From NCBI GenBank assembly GCA_963779645.1, contig CAVZYX010000005.1, forward strand, positions 62,001 to 126,000: 64,000 nt of DNA, in the 5' to 3' direction. Positions 8,298 through 17,007 of this stretch are shown here, piece by piece. The notes beneath the pieces are model-generated. The model was not told the origin of the DNA and searched no databases. It worked only from the letters and a program-made list of their open reading frames with translations. Position numbers and translations under genes: made by a program. The number at the start of each line of letters is the position of its first letter. Position 1 is the first letter of the stretch. This stretch comes from CALMBW01 sp963779645 (GTDB lineage: Bacteria > Actinomycetota > CADDZG01 > WHSQ01).

Positions 8298-11038
8298 TAG
8301 CCGAGGCCGGCGGCGCCGGGGGCTCCGTGACATTGCTTGTACTTCTTGCCCGAGCCGCACGGACACGGAGCGTTGCGAGGGATCTTGTCGGAGATCGCTT
8401 GGGTGACGTGGAGGCCACCGTCGTCGGCCTCGAAGTCTTCTTCGGCAGCATCGACGGGCGGCGGAGCTGCCTGGGCCATGGGGATCTGGCGACGCTCCTC
8501 TCGCATCTTCGTCGGCTGAGATTGCTGGTCTTCCTTGACGGCCTCGACGTGGAACACGTACCGGGCGAAGTCTTCCTTCACGACGCCCTGCATCTGAACG
8601 AACATGTCGAAACCTTCACGCTTGTACTCGACGAGAGGATCACGCTGGCCCATCGCGCGGAGGCCGATGCCTTCTTGTAGGTAGTCCATCTCATAGAGAT
8701 GCTCACGCCAGCGGTTATCGATCACGTTAAGAAGCACGAGTCGCTCGATCTGGCGCATCTGGTCCGCGCCGAGCTCTGCCTCCCGTTCGGCATAGACCTT
8801 GATCCCGTCCTCCACGAAAGCCTCGATCACTTCCCCCGCGTCGGATCGTTCCTGATCGAAGTCTTCGAGCTTCAGGTGCGTTGGGAAGATCTCTCGCACA
8901 CGCGCCATGAGTTGCTCCCAATCCCATTCCTCGGGATGAAGCTCGGTGCTGGCGTGCTCGCTCACAGCGCTCGCGATCACGTCGCGCACGATGTCGAGAG
9001 CTTGGTCGTGAATGTCTTCGCCCTCGAGGATCTTCTTGCGCTCGGCGTAGATCACTTTCCGCTGGAGATCCATGACCTCGTCGTACTTGAGGACGTTCTT
9101 CCTGATCTCGAAGTTCTGAGACTCGACCTGGGTCTGTGCGCGCTCGATCGCTTTCGAAACCATCTTGGCCTCGATGGGAACCTCATCGGGGATCTTCAAC
9201 CGCTCCATCACCGATGCGATCCGGTCCGACGCGAAGAGCCTCATCAGATCGTCGCCGAGGCTGAGATAGAAGCGCGTCTCGCCGGGGTCTCCCTGACGTC
9301 CGGAACGACCTCGAAGCTGGTTGTCGATCCGTCGTGACTCGTGTCGCTCGGTACCAAGCACGTATAGCCCGCCAGCTTCGAGCACCTGCTGGCGCTCGGC
9401 CTCGAACTGCGCCTCGAACTTCTCGAAGAGCGGGTTGTACTCGGCTTCATAGGCACGCATGTCCTCGTCCTCATACTCACCGAGGAGATAGGCGTCGTTG
9501 TCCCATCCGGCCGCTTGCATCTCGGCCCGAGCCATGCCCTCCGAGTTGCCGCCGAGGATGATGTCGACACCTCGACCGGCCATGTTCGTTGCGACAGTAA
9601 CGGCGCCGAGGCGACCCGCCTGCGCAACGATCTGCGCTTCCTTCTCGTGCTGCTTCGCGTTCAGTACGTGGTGAGGAACACCTCGTTTGCTGAGCAGCCG
9701 GGACAGCAGTTCGGACTTCTCGATGGAAACCGTGCCGATGAGCATCGGCTGACCCTTTTCGTTGCGTTCGGCAACGTCCTGCACGACCGCATCCCACTTC
9801 GCGTCCGAAGTCTTGTAGATGAGGTCCTGATGGTCGGCGCGGACCATGTCTCTGTTCGTTGGGATCGGCGCAACTTGCAGCTTGTAGATGTGGTTGAACT
9901 CCGCAGCTTCCGTGACGGCCGTCCCGGTCATCCCCGCGAGCTTGTCGTACATCCGGAAGTAGTTCTGCAAGGTGATCGTCGCGAGGGTCTGGTTCTCTTC
10001 CTTGATCCTGACGCCCTCTTTCGCCTCGATCGCCTGGTGGAGACCCTCGGAGTAACGACGGCCGGGCAAGATTCGACCAGTGAACTCATCAACGATCAGC
10101 ACTTCGCCGTCCTTGACGACGTACTCGACGTCCTTCTTGTAGAGCTCTTTCGCCTTGAGGCTCGACTGAAGGTGATGGACTAGGTCGACGTTGACGTGGT
10201 CATAGAGGTTCTCGACCCCGAGGATCTCCTCGACCTTCGAGATTCCTTCCTCGGTCACGGCTACTGTGCGCTTCTTCTCGTCCACTTCGTAGTGGACGTC
10301 CGTCAGCAGCCGCGGCGTGATCCTTGCGAACTGCTGGTACCACTTGGTCGAGTCCTGGACGGCGCCCGAGATGATCAGCGGGGTCCTGGCCTCGTCCACG
10401 AGGATCGAGTCGACCTCGTCCACGATTGCCATGTAGTGGCCGCGCTGAGTCATCCGTTCCTGATCCGTGACCATGTTGTCTCGGAGATAGTCGAAGCCGA
10501 ACTCGTTGTTGGTCCCGTACGTGATGTCCGCTGCGTAGGCCGGCCGGCGGTCCTGCGGGCTCTGCTGAGCCTGGATCAAGCCGACGTTCAGTCCGAGGAA
10601 ACGGTAGACCTGACCCATCCACTCGGAGTCTCTCTTGGCCAGGTAGTCGTTCACGGTGACGATATGCACGCCCTCTTCCCACAGCGCATTGAGATACGCC
10701 GGAAGGGTTCCAGTGAGGGTCTTTCCTTCTCCGGTCTTCATCTCGGCGATCCAGCCCTGATGAAGTGCGGCTCCTCCCATCACCTGCACATCGAAGTGCC
10801 GTTGATGGATGACCCTGTCCGCGCCCTCGCGAACGACGGCGAAGGCCTCAGGAAGGATGTCATCGAGGAATTCGCCCTTTTCCAGGCGGGACTTGAACTC
10901 TCCGGACTTGGCCTTGAGCTGATCGTCGTCGAGCTTGCGCATGTCGTCCTCGAAGGCGTTGACCCGCGGAACGATCGATCTCAGCTCTTTGATCTTCTTT
11001 GATTCGCCTGCGGAGAGGACCTTTTTAATGATGCTCAT
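8297..11038 (-). CDS. secA: Preprotein translocase ATPase SecA
   Basis: A 913-aa motor that pushes unfolded preproteins through SecYEG. Visible elements are the N-terminal helix (MSIIKKVLSAGESKKIKEL), the MGGAALHQGWIAEMKTGEGKT Q/Walker A region, the DEAD-like VDEVDSILVDEARTPLIISG, the GMTGTA block, the ATNMAGRGVDIILGG motif VI region, QLRGRSGRQGDPG, and a C-terminal SEC-C zinc motif (CPCGSGKKYKQCHG) that binds SecB or ribosomes in other bacteria. The length fits the housekeeping SecA1 rather than the shorter accessory SecA2. It stands alone, with short gaps to its neighbours. Confidence 0.98.
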   Translation of the reverse strand: MSIIKKVLSAGESKKIKELRSIVPRVNAFEDDMRKLDDDQLKAKSGEFKSRLEKGEFLDDILPEAFAVVREGADRVIHQRHFDVQVMGGAALHQGWIAEMKTGEGKTLTGTLPAYLNALWEEGVHIVTVNDYLAKRDSEWMGQVYRFLGLNVGLIQAQQSPQDRRPAYAADITYGTNNEFGFDYLRDNMVTDQERMTQRGHYMAIVDEVDSILVDEARTPLIISGAVQDSTKWYQQFARITPRLLTDVHYEVDEKKRTVAVTEEGISKVEEILGVENLYDHVNVDLVHHLQSSLKAKELYKKDVEYVVKDGEVLIVDEFTGRILPGRRYSEGLHQAIEAKEGVRIKEENQTLATITLQNYFRMYDKLAGMTGTAVTEAAEFNHIYKLQVAPIPTNRDMVRADHQDLIYKTSDAKWDAVVQDVAERNEKGQPMLIGTVSIEKSELLSRLLSKRGVPHHVLNAKQHEKEAQIVAQAGRLGAVTVATNMAGRGVDIILGGNSEGMARAEMQAAGWDNDAYLLGEYEDEDMRAYEAEYNPLFEKFEAQFEAERQQVLEAGGLYVLGTERHESRRIDNQLRGRSGRQGDPGETRFYLSLGDDLMRLFASDRIASVMERLKIPDEVPIEAKMVSKAIERAQTQVESQNFEIRKNVLKYDEVMDLQRKVIYAERKKILEGEDIHDQALDIVRDVIASAVSEHASTELHPEEWDWEQLMARVREIFPTHLKLEDFDQERSDAGEVIEAFVEDGIKVYAEREAELGADQMRQIERLVLLNVIDNRWREHLYEMDYLQEGIGLRAMGQRDPLVEYKREGFDMFVQMQGVVKEDFARYVFHVEAVKEDQQSQPTKMREERRQIPMAQAAPPPVDAAEEDFEADDGGLHVTQAISDKIPRNAPCPCGSGKKYKQCHGAPGAAGLG

Positions 11039-11099
11039 AGCGGCCCATCATCCCACGCCAACACCACAAAGGCGCTCGGCTGGTGGCTAGAGCGGTGGG

Positions 11100-11783
11100 T
11101 TATTTGATGTCTAGGAGCTTCTCTCGGACCGCATAGACGACGGCTTCCATGCGGGAGTGGAGGTGAAGCTTCTCGAGGATGTTGCGGACGTGGTTCTTGA
11201 CCGTGTTCTCGGAGATGAAGAGCTCTGCCCCGATGTCCCTGTTGTTCATGCCCTTGGCAACAAGCTTGAGGACTTCCAACTCACGATCGGTGAGTCGGGG
11301 GCCGGGGATGTTGCTGCGCTCGTCGCGGCGCTTGACCATGGCGGCGAACTCGTTGAGCAACTTGGAGGCCATCGAAGGAGAGATCAACGACTTGCCCTGC
11401 TGGACCTCTCGAACGGCGTTGGCGACCTCTTCGATAGAGATCTCCTTCAGGAGGTAACCGGACGCGCCGGCCTTGATCGCTTCGTAGAGATCGGCTTCTT
11501 CGTCCGAGATCGTTAGCATCAGGATCTTGGCGGAGGGAAGTACCTCTTTGATAGCGCGGGTTGCCTCGATCCCGGAACGCTTGGGCATCCGCACATCCAT
11601 GAGGACAACGTCGGGGGTGTTCTTCTCGGCTCGCTCGACGGCTTCATGACCGTCGCTCGCCTCGCCAACGACATCGATGTCCGGTTCGCCCTCGAGGACC
11701 ATCTGCAGGCCACGCCTAAAGAGGGCGTGGTCATCGACGATCAGGACGCGGATGGCGTCTTCCGGCTTCTCCGCTTTCGACAT
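11100..11783 (-). CDS. NarL/FixJ-family response regulator
   Basis: A 227-aa two-component regulator. The receiver domain (about 10-125) has the acidic pair in VLIVDDHALF, the phosphoacceptor Asp in VVLMDVRMPKRSG, Thr in LMLTISD and Lys in YLLKEIS. The LuxR-type helix-turn-helix (about 160-220) reads LTDRELEVLKLVAKGMNNRDIGAELFISENTVKNH. The start is set at ATG 11783 because AGAGGGGGG lies six bases before it; an upstream ATG at 11807 lacks such a site. No histidine kinase gene is adjacent, so it is an orphan regulator here. Confidence 0.9.
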   Translation of the reverse strand: MSKAEKPEDAIRVLIVDDHALFRRGLQMVLEGEPDIDVVGEASDGHEAVERAEKNTPDVVLMDVRMPKRSGIEATRAIKEVLPSAKILMLTISDEEADLYEAIKAGASGYLLKEISIEEVANAVREVQQGKSLISPSMASKLLNEFAAMVKRRDERSNIPGPRLTDRELEVLKLVAKGMNNRDIGAELFISENTVKNHVRNILEKLHLHSRMEAVVYAVREKLLDIK

Positions 11784-11851
11784 CTGCGTCCCCCCTCTGA
11801 GTGGCATGGCGATAGCCCGTTCCGTTGGAGTCTAGTGCGGCGAGTGGCCCG

Positions 11852-11911
11852 GATTGCATAGGCAATCATGCTTAGGCACTTCGGGCTGAGAAAAGGATAG
11901 GCAATCAAGCT
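11852..11911. repeat. Repeated ATAGGCAATCA(T/A)GCT motif upstream of the response regulator
   Basis: ATAGGCAATCATGCT (11858-11872) recurs as ATAGGCAATCAAGCT (11897-11911), 39 bp apart. The first copy also forms a perfect hairpin, GATTGC-ATAG-GCAATC (11852-11867). The copies lie 75-130 bp upstream of the regulator start and could be regulator binding sites, possibly for the regulator itself. Confidence 0.4.
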
Positions 11912-11932
11912 CGGGATACCAGGATTTCCTGG

Positions 11933-12541
11933 TTATGCCTGGCAGGCCGCGATGACCTCAACGGACCGTGCCCCCTGGGCCTTTAGAGCCTCCGCACAGG
12001 CCCCAGCGGTAGCTCCTGTGGTGATCAGGTCGTCGATAACCACGACCTCTAGGCCCTTTACACGAGGATCTGCCCGGAAGGCTCCTTTGAGATTGGCCAG
12101 CCTGGCGTTGCGGTCGAGCTCGGTCTGATCGGGCCTGGCGCCCGTCCGCCTGAGGAGCCTGGTCAACGGGAGTCCGGTCCTGCGGGCCACAAGGGTCGCG
12201 AGCAGATGGGCGTGGTCGAAGCCCCGGTCGACGGTGTCCTTCCATCGACCGGGGACCCAGGTCAACACCGTTCCTTGTAGACCCTCTCGCCAGATCGTCG
12301 CGAGGATCCCATCGACCAAAGGCCCGGCCATCGGGCGATGGTGACGAAGTTTGAGATCGAGAACGAGCTTCCGCGCGGCCCCCTCATAGGTGTAGCCCGC
12401 CAGTAGGCGGTCTACACCTGGGGGGCCGCTGCCGAGAGTTCCGACAGGCTTCAGACCCGAACGACAGTCGTCGCAGAGCGGACTACCGAAATGTCGGCAC
12501 CCCACACAACGCACACCAAAAACGTCGAGCCACCCGTTCAT
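11933..12541 (-). CDS. comF: ComF family phosphoribosyltransferase-like protein
   Basis: A 202-aa protein. The N-terminus has the ComF zinc-ribbon cysteines (VRCVGCRHFGSPLCDDCRSGL), followed by a type I phosphoribosyltransferase fold with the PRPP-binding loop VVVIDDLITTGATA near residues 170-183. In naturally competent bacteria ComF takes part in DNA uptake; in most actinobacteria its role is not established. There are no competence neighbours here. The tract CCAGGATTTCCTGG immediately follows the stop on the minus strand as a small hairpin. Confidence 0.9.
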   Translation of the reverse strand: MNGWLDVFGVRCVGCRHFGSPLCDDCRSGLKPVGTLGSGPPGVDRLLAGYTYEGAARKLVLDLKLRHHRPMAGPLVDGILATIWREGLQGTVLTWVPGRWKDTVDRGFDHAHLLATLVARRTGLPLTRLLRRTGARPDQTELDRNARLANLKGAFRADPRVKGLEVVVIDDLITTGATAGACAEALKAQGARSVEVIAACQA

Positions 12542-12587
12542 GCACCGAAGCTAGCGAGCAGATGTGACAGGTCGCCGGCAAACGGGG

Positions 12588-12650
12588 CGATGGGATGCTG
12601 CTTTTGGCATCCCATCGAGGAAATGGGATGCACGGTTTTCGCATCCCATT
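12588..12650 (-). terminator. Twin near-identical hairpins after ahcY
   Basis: Two hairpins share the stem core TGGGATGC/GCATCCCA. Hairpin A: CGATGGGATGC (12588-12598) pairs with GCATCCCATCG (12607-12617), 11 bp with an 8-nt loop. Hairpin B: AATGGGATGC (12622-12631) pairs with GCATCCCATT (12641-12650), 10 bp with a 9-nt loop. On the minus strand B begins right after the ahcY stop. There is no U-tract, so they may be an mRNA 3' stabiliser or a factor-dependent terminator. Confidence 0.6.
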
Positions 12651-12651
12651 C

Positions 12652-13911
12652 TTAGGTTCCTTCTTCCCAGGCTTCTAGATACGCCTTCTGCTCTTTCGTC
12701 AGTTCGTCGATACGGACGCCCATCGTCTCGAGCTTGAGACGGGCCACTTCCTTATCGATCTCGACGGGAACGTCGTAGACCTTCTTCTCTAGGGACTTCA
12801 CGTTCTTCGTGATCCACTCACAAACCAACGCTTGGTTCGCGAACGACATGTCCATCACCGACGCCGGGTGGCCCTCCGCAGCAGCGAGGTTAACCAGGCG
12901 GCCGTCGGACAAGACGTAGATGTTGCGCTCGGCCCCCATCGCGTACTCGACGACCTCGTGACGGACCTCGCGTTGATCCGTTGCCATGTCACGAAGAGCG
13001 ATGAGATCGATCTCGATGTCGAAGTGCCCGGCGTTGGCAAGGATGGCTCCGTCCTTCATCACTTCGAAGTGCTCGGAACGGAGCACGTGCTTGTTTCCCG
13101 TCACTGTGATGAAGATGTCGCCCTGGGTTGCAGCTTCGATACCCGGAAGCACGCGGTAGCCGTCCATCGCTGCCTCGAGGGCGCGCGTCGGATCGATCTC
13201 GGTCACGACGACATCGGCCCCCATGCCTTTGGCGCGGGAGGCCACTCCCCGGCCGCACATGCCATAGCCACATACGACGACTGTTCGGCCGGCGATGAGA
13301 ACGTTGGTGGCGCGGATGATCCCGTCCATGGCGCTCTGTCCGGTGCCATATCTGTTGTCGAAGAGGTGCTTCGTGTCGGCGTTGTTGATCGCCACGACGG
13401 GGTATCCGAGGACACCGTTCGCCTCCATCGACTTCAGGCGGATCACACCGGTTGTCGTTTCCTCGGTTCCACCGATGATCTCGTGGATCTGATCGGGACG
13501 CTGCTGGTGCAGCATCGTGACCAGGTCGCCTCCGTCGTCCATCGTGATCATCGGCTTGCGGTCGAGGACGGCCTTGATATGCGCGTAGTAACCGGAATCA
13601 TCCACTCCGCGGATCGCGTAGGTCGGGATGCTGTACTCATGGACGAGTGCCGCGGCGGTCGGGTCCTGCGTCGATAACGGGTTCGAGGCGCATAGAGCCG
13701 CATCAGCTCCGCCCGCTTGCAACGTTCGCATCAGATTCGCCGTCTCGGTCGTGACATGAAGGCAGGCCGCGATCGTCACTCCATCGAGCGGCTTCTCTTT
13801 CTCGAACCGCTCCCTGATACGCGCCAGGACCGGCATCTGACGGTCCGCCCACTCGATCCTTAGACGTCCCTCATCAGCGAGCGACTCGTCCCGGATATCA
13901 CCATCTGGCAT
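12652..13911 (-). CDS. ahcY: Adenosylhomocysteinase (S-adenosylhomocysteine hydrolase)
   Basis: A 419-aa NAD-dependent enzyme that splits S-adenosylhomocysteine into adenosine and homocysteine, removing the inhibitor of methyltransferases. Seen: GVTIAACLHVTTETANLMRTL, the catalytic region SAMDGIIRATNVLIAGRTVVVCGYGMCGRGVA with a Rossmann glycine motif, GHFDIEID and the conserved C-terminal LTKEQKAYL. The start ATG 13911 has AGAGAGGTTGGAGAG upstream. Homocysteine made here could feed the cystathionine genes at 25.8-28.5 kb. In mycobacteria sahH also lies near the phosphomannomutase gene. Confidence 0.97.
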   Translation of the reverse strand: MPDGDIRDESLADEGRLRIEWADRQMPVLARIRERFEKEKPLDGVTIAACLHVTTETANLMRTLQAGGADAALCASNPLSTQDPTAAALVHEYSIPTYAIRGVDDSGYYAHIKAVLDRKPMITMDDGGDLVTMLHQQRPDQIHEIIGGTEETTTGVIRLKSMEANGVLGYPVVAINNADTKHLFDNRYGTGQSAMDGIIRATNVLIAGRTVVVCGYGMCGRGVASRAKGMGADVVVTEIDPTRALEAAMDGYRVLPGIEAATQGDIFITVTGNKHVLRSEHFEVMKDGAILANAGHFDIEIDLIALRDMATDQREVRHEVVEYAMGAERNIYVLSDGRLVNLAAAEGHPASVMDMSFANQALVCEWITKNVKSLEKKVYDVPVEIDKEVARLKLETMGVRIDELTKEQKAYLEAWEEGT

Positions 13912-13986
13912 GACTCTCCAACCTCTCTCGATTCTTATTAAGAATTGTCACCTCACAGGTGATGATTCTTACAAAGAAACTGGCTC
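13912..13986 (-). promoter_or_regulatory. ahcY leader with two inverted repeats
   Basis: The gap between the SIS gene and ahcY holds TCACC-TCACA-GGTGA and the palindrome ATTCTTATTAAGAAT. It was compared by eye with the SAH riboswitch core and does not match. The palindromes could be an operator or part of a promoter. Confidence 0.35.
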
Positions 13987-15078
13987 TTAACGGTCTGCTA
14001 GTTCTGCCTTCAACTTCTGTATCACCTCTACGGGGCCGGGATCGACGCCGTATTGGAGTCCTACGTAGATAGCCGCGAGCTGCGTGACCATAACGAGCGA
14101 AAGGATCCTCGCCAGCGGGGAATTCCCTTCTGCGGTGACCTCGTACACACCGGCAGAGCTGGCTTCGATCAAGTGCTTTGTGATCTCGAATCGATGAACG
14201 ATGCGGGGATGCTCCTCGACATCGCGGAGATGAACGATCAGGAAGTTCTGCTTACTGAGATCGGTCAGCCCACTCCAACCGACGATCTCGTTGTGATCGA
14301 GCTCGGGGAGGTAGTTCCAGAAGGCCGGAACCTTCCCGTACTCGTTCAGGTCGCACTTGAACCTCATGGCGGCCGTAGCCGTCAGCCCATAGGCGCCATA
14401 AACGATGGCTACCTTGTGGAGCAGAGCGTGCGCAAGCTCCTTCGCAGGGTTCCTGTGGGTCGGCTGATCGCGGTGACAACGCTCGCCCAGCGCCTCGAGA
14501 ACATCGATCGCCTCACTTACGTCATCGCCGATCCCGACCAGGATTCCCATCTTCTCGAGAACGGCGAAGATCGGAAGGGTCAGATATCCGAGCGAAGCTC
14601 TCGGCTGCAACCCGGTGGGGATCCGCACGTGAGTGATCCCATGTTGCTCGGCCAGTTCGCCGATCGGACCCCCCGACGACACGGCGACGATGCGCGCAGC
14701 TTTGGCGTGGGCTTCCTCCATCGCGGCGACCGTTTCTTCCGTGCTTCCGGAGTACGAAACGGCGAAGACCAACGTGTTGCGCCCCACCCATTCGGGAAGG
14801 GGGCCGTAAGACTTGATCACCCGGAACGGGATCGGTAAGCGCGGCTCCACCACCGATTGCACTACATCACCGGAGACTCCGGATCCACCCATCCCCAACA
14901 CAACGACCGAGTCCACACCTTCGGCGGATGGCAAGCCCGATGCATCGACGCCGATCTGCCACGCCTCTTCACATTGATCTGCGAATCGTTCGACCGCACC
15001 AAGCACGTCCTCGGAATCGATCCTTGCTAGTTCATCAAGGTCGTTCAGATCGATGTGGTCATGGCCGTGATGCGTCAA
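13987..15078 (-). CDS. SIS-domain protein, bifunctional phosphoglucose/phosphomannose isomerase type
   Basis: A 363-aa protein with two sugar-isomerase (SIS) folds: MGGSGVSGDVVQSV (about 68-82) and VSYSGSTEETVAAMEEA (about 109-125) hold the phosphosugar, and the C-terminal domain has a phosphoglucose isomerase-like end. This family interconverts hexose 6-phosphates in archaea and actinobacteria. The start is TTG at 15078, overlapping the stop of the small gene before it (TTGA), so the two are translated together. The neighbouring phosphomannomutase fits a role in mannose phosphate supply, though substrate choice cannot be read from the sequence. Confidence 0.85.
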   Translation of the reverse strand: MTHHGHDHIDLNDLDELARIDSEDVLGAVERFADQCEEAWQIGVDASGLPSAEGVDSVVVLGMGGSGVSGDVVQSVVEPRLPIPFRVIKSYGPLPEWVGRNTLVFAVSYSGSTEETVAAMEEAHAKAARIVAVSSGGPIGELAEQHGITHVRIPTGLQPRASLGYLTLPIFAVLEKMGILVGIGDDVSEAIDVLEALGERCHRDQPTHRNPAKELAHALLHKVAIVYGAYGLTATAAMRFKCDLNEYGKVPAFWNYLPELDHNEIVGWSGLTDLSKQNFLIVHLRDVEEHPRIVHRFEITKHLIEASSAGVYEVTAEGNSPLARILSLVMVTQLAAIYVGLQYGVDPGPVEVIQKLKAELADR

Positions 15079-15245
15079 GGCTTCTCCGCTTCGTCGATGA
15101 GCATCACGGGGATGTCGTCACGGACCGGGTAGCGGTAGCGACACTCGCCAACGCAAACGATGATGTTCTCATCGGCCCGATACTCCACATCGCCTCTGCA
15201 ATTCGGGCACACGAGTATCTCGAGCAGTTTCTCGTCAACCGCCAT
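15075..15245 (-). CDS. Trm112/UPF0434-family small zinc-ribbon-like protein
   Basis: A 56-aa ORF starting MAVDEKLLEILVCPNC and ending VMLIDEAEKP. It matches the small UPF0434/Trm112 pattern: LLEILVCPNCRGDVEY, then a second pair of cysteines (VCVGECRYRYPV) and the closing DDIPVML. Family members bind zinc and often act as partners of methyltransferases; the bacterial role is unclear. Its TGA overlaps the TTG of the SIS gene by four bases, and it starts just before the phosphomannomutase stop, so it is embedded in that operon. Confidence 0.9.
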   Translation of the reverse strand: MAVDEKLLEILVCPNCRGDVEYRADENIIVCVGECRYRYPVRDDIPVMLIDEAEKP

Positions 15246-15248
15246 CTC

Positions 15249-16594
15249 TCAGTTACCTCCCCTGATGATCTTCAGAGCCTCGTCACGCTTCTCTGCCATC
15301 AACTCTTCGGTTGCTGCCTCGAGGTTGAGCCGCAACAACGGTTCGGTGTTGCTCGCCCTAGTGTTGAACCACCAGTCCTCATACTCGACCGTTAATCCAT
15401 CGGTCAGATCCTGCTTGCCATCCGCGTAGTTCTCGCGCAAGGCCTCGAGCACAGCTTCCTGATCCGACACTTCGGTGTTGATCTCGCCGGACTGGGAGTA
15501 GCGGTCGTAGGACTTCAGCATCTTCGAGAGAGACTCGCCTGAAGTCGACAGCGCTTCGAGGACCAGCAACGCCGCGATCATCCCCGAGTCGGCTCGGTAG
15601 TTATCCCTGAAGTAGTAGTGGGCCGAGTGTTCACCACCAAAGATCGCGCCGGTCTCGGCCATGATCTGTTTGATGAATGAGTGACCGACACGCGTTCGGA
15701 TGGGTTGGCCACCGTTCTCGGTGACTACTTCAGGTACAGCGCGCGAACAGATGAGGTTGTAGAGGATCTTCTCGCCGGGCGACCGCTTGAGCAGTCGTTC
15801 TGCGATGAGTGCGGTCGTGACGCTCCCGGAAACGGTCGCGCCTTTCTCGTCCACGATGAACATCCGATCCGCATCACCATCGAACGCGATGCCGATATCG
15901 CAACCTTCATCGAGCACCGCCTTCTGCAGATCGACGAGGTTCTCGGGCTCGATCGGATTGGCAGGGTGATTCGGGAACGTACCGTCGAGCTCGAAGAAAA
16001 GAGGCGTCACATCGAATCCAAGCGGTTCGAACACGATCGGCACGGTCTTCCCGGCCATCCCGTTCCCGGCATCGATCGCGATCTTCAACGGCCGCAGCAA
16101 AGTGGTGTCGATGAACGAGCGGCAATGGTCCGCGTAGCCCGGGAGTATGTCGAGTTCTTCTCTATCGATCCGCTCCGGCGCTGCGGTTAGGTCGGCGGAT
16201 TCAGCGAGTCGTCTGATCTCCGCCAAACCAGAGTCAGAGCCGATGGGGGCCGCGTCTCGCGACATGGCTTCAGTCCGTTGTACTTGCCGGGATTGTGCGA
16301 GGCAGTGAACATCGCTCCGGGAAGGTCCAGCTTTCCGGATCCGAAGTACAAGGCATCGGTGGAAACCTCTCCCAGGTCGACAACACTGGCCCCGGCGAGG
16401 GCGGCGCCTTCGGTGAACGCCGCGGCGAGTGGGGGGGAGGAGGGGCGCATGTCTCTTCCCAGGACGATCTTGCTCGCCTCGGTGAAGCGGCAGAAGGCCC
16501 ATCCGATACGCCGCGCGACGTCTTCATCCAATTCGTCCGGATATACCCCTCGGATGTCGTAAGCCTTGAAGATCGCGGCGAGGTCTCGTTCCAT
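15249..16594 (-). CDS. manB: Phosphomannomutase/phosphoglucomutase, frameshifted
   Basis: An alpha-D-phosphohexomutase making mannose 1-phosphate for GDP-mannose. The N-terminal part starts at ATG 16594 (MERDLAAIFKAYDIRGVYP) and carries the phosphoserine loop FTASHNPGKYNGLK. The rest is in another frame (SRDAAPIGSDSGLAEI onward), with the metal loop DGDADRMF, GGEHSAHYYF and the phosphate site RASNTEPLLRLNLEA. All four domains are present, about 448 residues in all. The break lies at about 16255-16275, where one missing base turns KPCRE..AAPIG out of frame. It is either a real mutation or a sequence error; the intact motifs on both sides favour an error or a very recent event. It is divergent from whiB. 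Confidence 0.9.
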
Positions 16595-16672
16595 ATCGAC
16601 CGCATCCTAGCGGTCGCTCGCGGGTGGTCTTCATGAAGAGGTTGGGAAAAAGTTTGCTTATGCATTGACGCA

Positions 16673-16990
16673 ATGGACTTCGGCTGTGACCATCTCACAA
16701 TGATCAACGAGTCGGAGATGCTGGGCGAGATGCTCTGGAGAGACAGCGCCGCCTGCCTCGACCATCCGGCGACCCTCTTCTTCGGCTACGACGACATCGA
16801 GCCCGCGGCCGAGCGGCGCTCTCGCGAGGACCGGGCCAAGATGATCTGCCAGAGCTGCCTCGTCAAAGACGAATGCCTGGATTACACGCTGGCCACCAAT
16901 GAGTCCTACGGCATCTGGGGTGGGCTCACCGAGATCGAGATCAAGGCTCGCCGCCGCACCGTCAAAGCGCGCAGCCCCTTACCGATCTAG
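16673..16990 (+). CDS. whiB: WhiB-family iron-sulfur transcriptional regulator
   Basis: A 105-aa regulator specific to actinobacteria. Four cysteines for a [4Fe-4S] cluster are present: Cys28, then Cys59-X2-Cys62-X5-Cys68 (CQSCLVKDEC). They are followed by the GIWGG turn (80-84) that contacts sigma factor and a basic tail (KARRRTVKAR) for DNA binding. The position beside phosphomannomutase and not far from the fbi genes resembles whiB2/whmD, the division-linked paralogue, but that identity is inferred. Internal ATGs at 16700 and 16718 are alternative starts, and none has a strong ribosome-binding site. Confidence 0.93.
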   Translation: MDFGCDHLTMINESEMLGEMLWRDSAACLDHPATLFFGYDDIEPAAERRSREDRAKMICQSCLVKDECLDYTLATNESYGIWGGLTEIEIKARRRTVKARSPLPI

Positions 16991-17007
16991 AGACGTATCG
17001 TCACGCG

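Noticed and set aside
13912..13986. SAH riboswitch upstream of ahcY
   Set aside because: The gap is only 75 bp and lacks the conserved SAH aptamer sequence; it shows simple palindromes only.
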